This document shows, in pieces, positions 1 through 5,231 of a stretch of DNA of 5,435 nt (its first letter is position 1; each line of letters starts with the position of its first letter). A program made the translations under genes and the position numbers. The notes beneath the pieces were generated by a model. It did no database searches. It saw nothing but the letters and a program-made list of their open reading frames with translations, and was not told the origin of the DNA. Origin of the DNA: CAZRNB01 sp964601355 (lineage in GTDB: Bacteria > Planctomycetota > Phycisphaerae > Sedimentisphaerales > Anaerobacaceae); NCBI GenBank assembly GCA_964601355.1, contig CAZRNB010000160.1:1-5435 (forward strand), given 5' to 3'.

Positions 1-1
1 T

Positions 2-565
2 GTAAGTGACGGGCATGGCGATTTGAAAAAGACGTTTGGGCCGGAGGATGTATTTGGCTACATCTATGGTATATTACATTCGCCGGAATATCGAAGGAGA
101 TATGCGGAGTTTTTGAAGATAGATTTTCCACGGATACCTTGGCCGAAAGAGCGGGGGATTTTCCGGAAGGTCTGTAAGGTCGGAGGGCAATTAGTAAAGC
201 TGCATTTGATGGGGGCGGAGATTTTAGAAGACGAGAAGAGGCATCCGAGCTTTCCAAAAGAAGGAAGCCAGATTGTAGAAAAAGGTTATCCGAAATATAT
301 AGCAATGGCTGAAAAACCAGAGAAATCCAAAGTCTATATCAACAAGGACCAGTACTTTGAGGAAGTTCAGCCTGATGTGTGGGAATTTCACATCGGTGGC
401 TACCAGATTTGCGAAAAATGGCTGAAGGATCGGCGAGGCAGAGAGCTATCATACGATGATGTAGAGCACTATCAGAAGATAGTTGTAGCATTAGGAGAGA
501 CAATTAGGCTAATGAAACAAGTTGACGAGGTCATCACCGCCCACGGTGGCTGGCCAATAAAATAG
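2..565 (+). CDS. Type ISP-like restriction-modification enzyme, C-terminal specificity domain (5' partial)
   Basis: This is the 3' end of a large gene that begins before the window. A TTG at 23 could be taken as a start, but the frame is open back to base 2 (residues V-S-D-G-H-G-D precede it), no Shine-Dalgarno sequence is visible there, and the family continues upstream, so I treat it as 5' partial with at least 187 residues. Recognisable segments are the N-terminal block FGYIYGILHSPEYRRRYAEF followed by LKIDFPRIPWP, the block KVYINKDQYFE, and the C-terminal block EFHIGGYQICEKWLKDR, then LSYDDVEHYQKIVVAL. These are characteristic of the C-terminal target-recognition region of single-chain type ISP enzymes (LlaBIII-like). 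Such proteins join nuclease, helicase, N6-adenine methyltransferase and specificity domains. The catalytic domains lie outside the window, so activity cannot be judged. A type IIG or other large methyltransferase with the same tail is an alternative. The family call comes from recalled motifs. Confidence 0.83.
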   Translation, partial: VSDGHGDLKKTFGPEDVFGYIYGILHSPEYRRRYAEFLKIDFPRIPWPKERGIFRKVCKVGGQLVKLHLMGAEILEDEKRHPSFPKEGSQIVEKGYPKYIAMAEKPEKSKVYINKDQYFEEVQPDVWEFHIGGYQICEKWLKDRRGRELSYDDVEHYQKIVVALGETIRLMKQVDEVITAHGGWPIK

Positions 566-611
566 GTCTCGACCATCTGTTTTAGGCCCTTTACGGTCTT
601 ATAGCCGACGA

Positions 612-641
612 CCCGCCTTCATCTAAATGAACTACGGCGGG
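612..641. repeat. Bulged palindrome after the R-M gene
   Basis: The arms CCCGCC (612-617) and GGCGGG (636-641) are perfect complements. Inside them TTCAT (618-622) pairs with ATGAA (627-631) around the loop CTAA, leaving a 4-base bulge CTAC (632-635) on one side. The hairpin starts 46 bp after the R-M stop codon. It has no following T-tract on either strand, so a Rho-independent terminator is not well supported. A dispersed palindromic repeat is the more likely identity. Confidence 0.55.
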
Positions 642-749
642 CAAGAATCGCCATTGTGTAAAGCAAATAATTTTGAGGAATAAGAATATAAAGGAAAATT
701 TAGCGCAAAAGAAACGCACTTTGCAGGGCGTAAACCCGAAGATGTGAAT

Positions 750-777
750 CAGGGCGAACACATAGGTTCGCCCCAAC
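750..777 (-). repeat. REP-type hairpin directly upstream of the RAYT start
   Basis: A perfect 8-bp stem is formed by GGGCGAAC (752-759) and GTTCGCCC (766-773), with the 6-base loop ACATAG. On the minus strand it is preceded by GTTG (bases 774-777), a variant of the GTAG tetranucleotide that marks REP elements used by RAYT proteins. The segment 751-779 recurs at 1089-1117 with only two loop differences in 29 bp. It ends 8 bp before the RAYT ATG, in the place where a ribosome-binding site would be expected. It may therefore also affect translation, which is inference. Confidence 0.8.
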
Positions 778-781
778 AAAT

Positions 782-1357
782 ATGAAATATAATCCGGACA
801 TTCATCATCGCCGGTCGATTCGATTAAAGGGATATGATTATTCGCAGTGTGGGTATTATTTGATTACCGTTTGCACGCAAGGGCGGCGGTGTCTGCTCAG
901 GGAAATCAAAAAAGGCCGGTTGATTTTGAATGATGCGGGCAAAATGATTGGGCGTTGGTGGAATGAATTAAAAAACAAATACGCCAATATTGAAATCGAT
1001 GAATACGTGGTAATGCCAAACCATTGTCACGGTATCATAAACATCGTCGGGACGGTAGGGGCAGACCTATGTGTCTGCCCTGATAAAAAGGGCGAACACG
1101 CAGGTTCGCCCCAACAAGCAGATTCGCCCCTACAGGCACGGCCAATATATAAAATGGTTCAATGGTTTAAAACCATGACATCCAATGAATATATACGCAA
1201 TGTGAAACAAAATCATTGGAAACCGTTCGAAGGCAAATTGTGGCAACGCAATTATTACGAACAGATTGTTCGTGATGAAATATCGTTGCGGCGTATTCGT
1301 GAATATATAGTTAATAACCCCTATCAATGGCAAAAGGATAAATTATTTGCAGGATAA
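782..1357 (+). CDS. REP-associated tyrosine transposase (RAYT), IS200/IS605-like Y1 family
   Basis: This 191-residue single-strand DNA transposase-like protein has all the expected family landmarks. The N-terminus (MKYNPDIHHRRSIRLKGYDY) is typical of the group and fixes the ATG at 782. A beta-strand/core region GYYLITVCTQ follows. The metal-binding HUH motif is MPNHCHGII (His81-Cys-His83). VQWFKTMTSNEYI is at about 126-138. The C-terminal motif RNYYEQIVRDE carries the catalytic tyrosine (Tyr158 or Tyr159), followed by LRRIREYIVNNPYQW. RAYTs are thought to cut and move REP hairpins, and they usually do not behave as autonomous insertion sequences. No Shine-Dalgarno sequence is visible because the REP hairpin at 750-777 occupies that space. 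Residues 93-118, between HUH and VQWFK, are encoded by REP-type palindromes in frame, which reads as low-complexity peptide. Both active-site motifs are intact, so the protein may be functional, although the insert could disturb the fold. Confidence 0.93.
   Translation: MKYNPDIHHRRSIRLKGYDYSQCGYYLITVCTQGRRCLLREIKKGRLILNDAGKMIGRWWNELKNKYANIEIDEYVVMPNHCHGIINIVGTVGADLCVCPDKKGEHAGSPQQADSPLQARPIYKMVQWFKTMTSNEYIRNVKQNHWKPFEGKLWQRNYYEQIVRDEISLRRIREYIVNNPYQWQKDKLFAG
1055..1080 (+). repeat. REP-type hairpin with GTAG foot inside the RAYT gene
   Basis: The tetranucleotide GTAG (1055-1058) is followed directly by GGGCAGAC (1059-1066), the loop CTATGT and GTCTGCCC (1073-1080), a perfect 8-bp stem. The loop is the reverse complement of the loop at 760-765, so this copy is the same element in opposite orientation. 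Two stem pairs are changed in a compensatory way relative to that copy. It is read in frame as part of the transposase. Confidence 0.8.
1089..1133 (-). repeat. Second intragenic REP-type hairpin plus half-copy
   Basis: GGGCGAAC (1090-1097) and GTTCGCCC (1104-1111) form a perfect 8-bp stem around the loop ACGCAG. CAAC (1112-1115) corresponds to a GTTG foot on the minus strand. A half-copy follows at 1119-1133, matching 1101-1115 at 13 of 15 bases with an 18-bp period. It ends in CTAC, which is GTAG on the minus strand. Together with the hairpin at 1055-1080 this makes an inverted pair, resembling a bacterial interspersed mosaic element. Confidence 0.78.
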
Positions 1358-1380
1358 TCCATGCCCAACCAACAAAAGAG

Positions 1381-1394
1381 AATCGAGCATCGAG
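1381..1394. repeat. Two-unit heptamer repeat AATCGAG/CATCGAG
   Basis: Two adjacent 7-bp units, AATCGAG and CATCGAG, differ at one base. Two units alone would be weak evidence. I list them because three other 7-bp arrays follow within 500 bp, and because the element lies just before the promoter-like site. Confidence 0.4.
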
Positions 1395-1406
1395 AAAAAA
1401 TTTTGC

Positions 1407-1435
1407 TTGAAAATTCACACTTAATATTGTATAAT
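1407..1435 (+). promoter_or_regulatory. Sigma70-like promoter with overlapping dyad
   Basis: TTGAAA (1407-1412) and a consensus TATAAT (1430-1435) are separated by exactly 17 bp, near-ideal for a housekeeping sigma factor. The predicted transcription start, about 7 bases further on, falls at the first unit of the heptamer array at 1443. A TCACA/TGTGA inverted repeat (1415-1419 and 1435-1439) brackets the spacer and the -10 box and might be an operator. No recognisable gene lies downstream on this strand, so the transcript, if any, would be non-coding. The match could also be chance in AT-rich DNA. Confidence 0.45.
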
Positions 1436-1442
1436 GTGACAC

Positions 1443-1491
1443 CGTATCGCGTATCGCGTATCGCGTATCGCGTATCGCGTATTGCGTATTG
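1443..1491. repeat. Heptamer tandem array, 7 units (CGTATCG type)
   Basis: Five perfect units of CGTATCG (1443-1477) are followed by two units of CGTATTG (1478-1491) and a partial CGG. The uninterrupted 7-bp periodicity over 49 bp is directly visible. The variant units are all at the right end, as expected if a mutated unit was duplicated there or if the end is decaying. Heptamer tandem repeats of this kind are known in filamentous cyanobacteria. I recall similar ones in planctomycete genomes, but cannot verify that here. Confidence 0.92.
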
Positions 1492-1499
1492 CGGTTAGC

Positions 1500-1562
1500 G
1501 GATCCCTCGACTGGATTCGGCAGGCTCACTACAGGTCTGCTCGGGACAAGCATCGAAGATCC
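1500..1562. repeat. Imperfect inverted repeat segment
   Basis: The left end has GGATC then TCGA (1500-1510) and the right end has TCGA then GATCC (1553-1562), complementary apart from small unpaired spacers. Inside, GCAG and CTGC can also pair. The segment sits between two heptamer arrays and may be another small palindromic repeat. Evidence is limited to this partial symmetry. Confidence 0.35.
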
Positions 1563-1581
1563 GACATTCTTTCGACCCGAC

Positions 1582-1669
1582 CAACAGCCAATAATCAATA
1601 GACAATAGTAAATCCAAGATGTATCCAAACCCCTCAATAAACAATCACCAATGGCCAATAGACAATGTT
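1582..1669. repeat. Two blocks of CAATNNN heptamers
   Basis: Block one runs CAACAGC, CAATAAT, CAATAGA, CAATAGT (1582-1609). Block two runs CAATAAA, CAATCAC, CAATGGC, CAATAGA, CAATGTT (1635-1669). Each unit is 7 bp with a conserved CAAT start and a variable last three bases. The blocks are separated by 25 bp that are not in register (53 bp from first unit to first unit). This is a degenerate tandem family distinct from the array at 1443. Confidence 0.7.
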
Positions 1670-1673
1670 CACC

Positions 1674-1704
1674 CCGTGAGATGGCGGCTGCGCCTATCTC
1701 ATGG
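1674..1704. repeat. Long-stem hairpin
   Basis: Bases 1674-1682 pair with 1696-1704 (nine pairs, one G-T). After a one-base bulge at 1695, bases 1683-1685 pair with 1692-1694, closing the 6-base loop GGCTGC. There is no T-tract on either side, so a terminator is unlikely. It is a candidate palindromic repeat, or the structured 3' part of a transcript from the promoter at 1407. Confidence 0.6.
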
Positions 1705-1730
1705 AGTGGATTTCGGCTCGCCGATAGAGT

Positions 1731-1858
1731 ATTTTATGCAAAACAAAGCCAATTTTCTTAAGGATAAAATTAATGCAAAGTTCTTTTACGCAAAAGATTA
1801 TGAGAATGAACGCCTTAGCAGGCCACCGGGAAAACAAAGCCAAACAAAGCCACATTGC
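1731..1858 (+). repeat. Probable dispersed-repeat segment read as a spurious small protein
   Basis: An in-frame ATG at 1736 would give a 42-residue peptide starting MQNKANFLKDK and ending QSQTKPHCQ. I recall many near-identical short peptides scattered as hypothetical proteins in planctomycete genomes, consistent with a non-coding repeat family that happens to stay open. Visible here are a 13-bp direct repeat, AAAACAAAGCCAA at 1740-1752 and 1831-1843, and a 9-bp tandem of ACAAAGCCA type at 1834-1851. No Shine-Dalgarno sequence precedes the ATG. The repeat interpretation needs a genome-wide search. Confidence 0.4.
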
Positions 1859-1886
1859 CAATGAACCATAAACTACGAACTATGAA
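1859..1886. repeat. Heptamer array abutting the lptG stop codon
   Basis: Four 7-bp units, CAATGAA, CCATAAA, CTACGAA and CTATGAA, run up to 4 bp before the end of lptG on the opposite strand. The consensus is roughly CYATRAA. It is a third heptamer sequence family in this island and marks the right boundary of the repeat-rich DNA. Confidence 0.65.
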
Positions 1887-1890
1887 CCAC

Positions 1891-2991
1891 CTATGTTTTC
1901 ATCAAATCCAGCTCGATAAAAGCCGTAGGCAGGAAGATAAAAACAGGCAGCCATGCCCAAAATGCTATTTGGTAAAAGCTGCTGGCTTCGGGAGCAAACA
2001 TCTTGCAGATAAAAGTGGTAATAAAACATGCCCCCACCATAAAAAAGCTTATCATAACGGCAGATTTCATCGACTTTGGATCACGACAAACCAAAATCGG
2101 CAGACACACCATAAGCATTACCAGGTTGATAATCGGCTCAGTAACACGAAAGTGTTTCTGGCTGTAAAGCTGACGTAAATCTGTAATTTTTGCTCCCTGC
2201 TCCGCCTGTTCTGCAAGAGCAGCCAATTGCCTCCAGCTAAGCAACGTCTTATGCTCGCTCTTACGCCTGACAGGTATGTCTCTTGCAGTTACATCACTAT
2301 AGTAAACGCTTATTGACTGAGGACCTTTTGCGGAATCTTTTGCGAAAAACCGTCCGTTAGTCAGACGCCACTGGCCATTTTTATTAACATCAACTGCCTT
2401 ATCGGCCGATATTTGCCCTATTACATCCCAAATACCGCCCTTACTTTTACGACGGACAATAATAGTAGGCTGATGCAACGTGGATGTCCCTACATCAAAC
2501 TTCTGTGAGCAGATGAGCGAACCTTCCCTATCATTTATAAACCACACATCAAACCGTTCCTGGCCGCGAATATCATCTTGTTCGCGGGTAAGCTTATCGC
2601 TAAGTGATGGTATGATCAGCTCCTGGTCAATTACCAACAAGCCTGTCAGCAACATCGACAGAAGAATAATCGGCCCAATTACCCGTTTCAGACTCACTCC
2701 TGAAGCCATTATGGCAACAAGCTCATTAAGACGAACCATTTTGCCTAATGAGAAGGATGCCGCCATAACAGTGATGGTTCCCGCAAAATCCCGAAAGTAA
2801 AGCGTGGTGTTTAGGCCATAAAATATCAATATATTTTTAATAACAGCAAGAACACCAAGATCGACATGCTCTGTAAATTCATCGAGGTTCACAAACAAAT
2901 CAATAATTATTCGCATGCCTATCAGAACAAAAAAGGCAATCATATATCCGACTAAGAAATTATTCACAATATATTTATCTAATATTTTCAT
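1891..2991 (-). CDS. lptG: LptG-like LPS export permease (YjgP/YjgQ family)
   Basis: This 366-residue inner-membrane protein has the length and layout of LptG. TM1 is at about 13-36, two further segments lie in 55-123, a periplasmic beta-jellyroll-type region covers about 124-284, and three C-terminal segments are at about 285-302, 310-331 and 339-361. The opening LDKYIVNNFLVGYMIAFFVL with DLFVNLDEF shortly after is the LptG signature. The loop around MVRLNELVAIMASGVSLKRV matches the family's cytoplasmic coupling-helix region, where LptB docks. With LptF and the LptB ATPase it extracts lipopolysaccharide-type lipid and passes it to the periplasmic bridge. The ATG at 2991 begins the signature; upstream ribosome-binding signals are weak. 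The gene follows lptF on the same strand but after 304 bp, so it may have its own promoter. The F versus G assignment rests on the N-terminal motif and gene order. Confidence 0.9.
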   Translation of the reverse strand: MKILDKYIVNNFLVGYMIAFFVLIGMRIIIDLFVNLDEFTEHVDLGVLAVIKNILIFYGLNTTLYFRDFAGTITVMAASFSLGKMVRLNELVAIMASGVSLKRVIGPIILLSMLLTGLLVIDQELIIPSLSDKLTREQDDIRGQERFDVWFINDREGSLICSQKFDVGTSTLHQPTIIVRRKSKGGIWDVIGQISADKAVDVNKNGQWRLTNGRFFAKDSAKGPQSISVYYSDVTARDIPVRRKSEHKTLLSWRQLAALAEQAEQGAKITDLRQLYSQKHFRVTEPIINLVMLMVCLPILVCRDPKSMKSAVMISFFMVGACFITTFICKMFAPEASSFYQIAFWAWLPVFIFLPTAFIELDLMKT

Positions 2992-3295
2992 ATCCGTTTC
3001 ATTGTCCCGTGCAGCATATCAAGTGCAGTTCTTTTAGAGTTTTTTACCCGCTCACTACAAAAATAATGGGAATCTCAATATTCACATTGGTCACTCAGGC
3101 TCGACCTCAGGCAACGAATTCGTTTGAATCACCCATTGTTTAAACTGCTTCCAATCGTTCGTATCCAGGCCGCAGCGGCCCATGCCACCATCGAACCGTT
3201 AGACCTCAGGGCCAAGCCATGATAAAAACCAGCAGAAACAGCTACCCCCTATCTACTTCGCTGCTATCAAAATCAGTTCTAACGTTTCAAATCTG
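2992..3295 (-). other. 304-bp lptF-lptG intergenic region
   Basis: The lptF and lptG genes are commonly adjacent or overlapping, so this gap is unusual. It contains a possible 30-codon ORF (3091-3183, - strand), a 13-bp palindrome of GGCCGC and GCGGCC around a single A (3168-3180), and a 9-bp direct repeat GACCTCAGG at 3103-3111 and 3202-3210. No convincing promoter or terminator could be identified on the minus strand. Confidence 0.6.
3091..3183 (-). CDS. Possible small ORF or gene remnant, 30 residues
   Basis: Translation from the ATG at 3183 gives a 30-residue peptide. It begins MGRCGLDTNDW, continues KQFKQWVIQ and ends in an acidic, proline-containing tail (LPEVEPE). The aromatic and charged pattern W-x-x-F-x-x-W-V looks more like real protein than random translation. 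The frame remains open for five codons before the ATG, back to a TAA at 3199-3201, so it could also be the tail of a decayed gene. The ribosome-binding signal is weak. I do not recognise the family and propose no function. Confidence 0.3.
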   Translation of the reverse strand: MGRCGLDTNDWKQFKQWVIQTNSLPEVEPE

Positions 3296-4969
3296 CTAAT
3301 TCTTCAGCAGCCAATAATATATAACCGCCACCAGAAACAATAAAAATCCCAGACCTGTCCATATCAAGACTATGCCTGAAACACCTTGCGAACCAAGATT
3401 TTCAGTAACGTTTTTGCCACACATTATGCACACTACCAGCACCACGGCCGGCACACAACTGACGGCAAAAGCGCTGAGCAGATGTCCCCCTCTCTTGATA
3501 ATACCCAATCCAATGCCAATCAATATCATGGGTACACAGCCGATTCCAAACACAAGTCTTGAATGCAGCTCAGCCGCTATTTCAGCCAAGATTTTCTGCA
3601 CGCACCTGTTAAGGTCAAGTTGCAGATTCTTTAATTGCTGACTTGGCCCATTCTCAAATATAGATGAATTCAATGCTTTTTGCACAGCGCCAAAAACATA
3701 TTCTGTTCGAAATCTCTCTCTTACGTCCACGTTTGCCGGCGGGATTAAGCCGGGGATTCTAAGCCTTCCAATCACCAAACCCTGTTGGCCATCTATTTGC
3801 TGCCAGGCAGGACTGTAAAGCTCCATTGCTATCGTTAATACAAGCGGCCGGTTGAAGTCAGGTTTATTCGAGTCGATAGAGCCACCCTGGTCTTCACCTT
3901 CAATATACAACAACGCCTTTGCGCATTTCAGCGTCCGAAAGGGGAGCTTTCTGACCTTCCCGGCTTCGATAACTACGTTAGACTCCATTACAATAACATC
4001 TTCAGAAAGCTCAATTTGTTTCTCATCTTTCACTCTGCAGCTCTTAGCTTTAAATTCAATATATTTATCCCCGCTATGCAGTGAATAAAAACTATTAGCG
4101 ATGGCGATTTTGTTTGTAATATCCTGTGCTAATAAATCTGCACTAAACTGCATATAAGTCCTGTTAACAAGCTTTGCAATAGGGTCGAAAAGCATCGGAT
4201 CAGCTTGAATCATCTTCATCTCATGAATCTTTTTAAACTTTACATCATCTCTCAGCAGTGAGCCGAGCTCCACGGCGAAAGACACCCACTCCGATGAAAA
4301 CCACATCTCATCCTCGGCACTAATATGGTATGGATTATGTGCAGTTATCCTTACTTCACTGAATCTCCCATGAGGATTGAACGTAATCTTCGCACTATCA
4401 ACTGTACTAACCTTTGCTATGCGGTTGTTTTTCAATTCTGTAACAACCACGCCCAAAAGTCTCTCATGCTGCGAATCGGCATTGTCGGCATAAATCAAAT
4501 ACCTCTGGTCTTGCGGCAGCTTATAGTATCCCCTTCGTCGGATATTGCGAAAAAGTATCTGTTTAGCATCTGCCTTTATAGATTTTTCAGCCATGTGTAC
4601 AAAAACCGGCGTCACGTGAAAACTTAAAATCAGATTTGTAATAGCTACCACAATCGCCAGAGCAAGACCTGGATAGATAAGCGTCAATAAGCTTATTCCA
4701 CTGGCTTTGCAGGCGTCAAGCTCATTATCGCTTGCAAATCGGCCGTAAACCAAAGCTCCGGCAAATAAAGCTGCGATTGGCAATACAAAAGTCATCGTAA
4801 TCGGTAGAAAATAACCCATAAGATGAAGCGCGTGGCGAGGTCCTAATCCGTAATCCTGCACAGGCAGTATAATACTGCCCAGACTCAGGATCAACGTCAG
4901 CGCCACAGCCGCCAGAACAAATACTCTAAAAAGATCACGAAATATGTATCTATGCAGTGTAAAGATCAT
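3296..4969 (-). CDS. lptF: LptF-like LPS export permease with enlarged periplasmic domain
   Basis: This 557-residue member of the YjgP/YjgQ family is the second membrane subunit of the LptB2FG lipid extractor. The start MIFTLHRYIFRDLFRVFVLA is LptF-like and fixes the ATG. A purine-rich GGAAG lies only two bases upstream, closer than usual. Predicted membrane segments are about 13-37, 47-79, 93-118, 472-491, 498-517 and 530-555. The block YGRFASDNELDACKASGISL (75-94) matches the conserved cytoplasmic loop with the E/D-L-x-A-x-K/R-A-S-G pattern near the LptB contact. The periplasmic part between TM3 and TM4 is about 350 residues, against roughly 150-200 in the Escherichia coli protein, making the whole chain about 190 residues longer. 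The C-terminal pattern LVFGIGCVPMILIGIGLGII also fits the family. It is likely the first lpt gene of a two-gene unit with lptG. Confidence 0.9.
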   Translation of the reverse strand: MIFTLHRYIFRDLFRVFVLAAVALTLILSLGSIILPVQDYGLGPRHALHLMGYFLPITMTFVLPIAALFAGALVYGRFASDNELDACKASGISLLTLIYPGLALAIVVAITNLILSFHVTPVFVHMAEKSIKADAKQILFRNIRRRGYYKLPQDQRYLIYADNADSQHERLLGVVVTELKNNRIAKVSTVDSAKITFNPHGRFSEVRITAHNPYHISAEDEMWFSSEWVSFAVELGSLLRDDVKFKKIHEMKMIQADPMLFDPIAKLVNRTYMQFSADLLAQDITNKIAIANSFYSLHSGDKYIEFKAKSCRVKDEKQIELSEDVIVMESNVVIEAGKVRKLPFRTLKCAKALLYIEGEDQGGSIDSNKPDFNRPLVLTIAMELYSPAWQQIDGQQGLVIGRLRIPGLIPPANVDVRERFRTEYVFGAVQKALNSSIFENGPSQQLKNLQLDLNRCVQKILAEIAAELHSRLVFGIGCVPMILIGIGLGIIKRGGHLLSAFAVSCVPAVVLVVCIMCGKNVTENLGSQGVSGIVLIWTGLGFLLFLVAVIYYWLLKN

Positions 4970-5231
4970 TCTTCCACATTATCAGCATGTCGCACGCAGC
5001 GAACATTAGGCAGAAAAAATCTACAATTCAATTTCAATCATTCGAATACAAGTAACAATACGATATACGCAAGCCGGTCTGGTCCGCAACAAAATTTTAT
5101 ACCGGCCGTTATTTGCTAATTAACCATCGCCAAGGTCTTCGGCCTTGATGCTGTCACTCTGAATAAGCATAGACTAAAAAAAAATTTTACTTCAATGGTA
5201 ACCGTTAACGAGGTTAAATCGGCCTTTTTCT
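4970..5231. other. Upstream region of lptF
   Basis: No gene is visible here. It should hold the lptF promoter on the minus strand, but no candidate has good -35 and -10 boxes at proper spacing. Small symmetric elements are present: GCCGGT (5073-5078) with ACCGGC (5101-5106), enclosing AAAATTTT, and CAAGG (5131-5135) with CCTTG (5143-5147) around a short loop. A run of nine A residues followed by TTTT lies at about 5176-5188. Confidence 0.5.

Larger units (their letters stand above)
1358..1890. other. Gene-free repeat island between RAYT and lptG
   Basis: No reading frame here has a credible start, composition and family match together. The stretch holds at least four sets of 7-bp repeats (1381-1394, 1443-1491, 1582-1609 with 1635-1669, and 1859-1886), a promoter-like element at 1407-1435, an imperfect inverted repeat at 1500-1562 and a hairpin at 1674-1704. 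It also holds a probable dispersed-repeat segment at 1731-1858. The 81-codon + frame from 1619 runs through the CAAT-type heptads and the hairpin, which argues that it is not a gene. Confidence 0.7.

Noticed and set aside
591..779. 62-codon minus-strand frame between the R-M gene and the RAYT
   Set aside because: It runs through both palindromes (612-641 and 750-777), has no ribosome-binding site and no family resemblance. It is most likely chance.
1311..1658. 115-codon minus-strand frame
   Set aside because: It reads through the heptamer arrays, giving repetitive YAIRDT peptides, and overlaps the RAYT 3' end antisense. It stays open because the CGTATCG units contain no stop in that frame.
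1674..1704. Hairpin considered as a terminator for lptG or the RAYT
   Set aside because: There is no T-rich tract after the stem on either strand, and it lies about 190 bp past lptG and 320 bp past the RAYT.
1381..1890. Heptamer arrays considered as a CRISPR array
   Set aside because: Units are 7 bp and contiguous, with no spacers of 25-40 bp and no cas genes nearby.
1855..2178. 107-codon + strand frame opposite lptG
   Set aside because: It lies antisense to a well-supported membrane protein and starts in a heptamer array. No independent support was found.
5131..5188. Hairpin and A/T run upstream of lptF considered as a minus-strand terminator for the preceding gene
   Set aside because: In the minus direction the T-run comes before the CAAGG stem, the wrong order for an intrinsic terminator, and the only stem before the T-run is about 4 bp.
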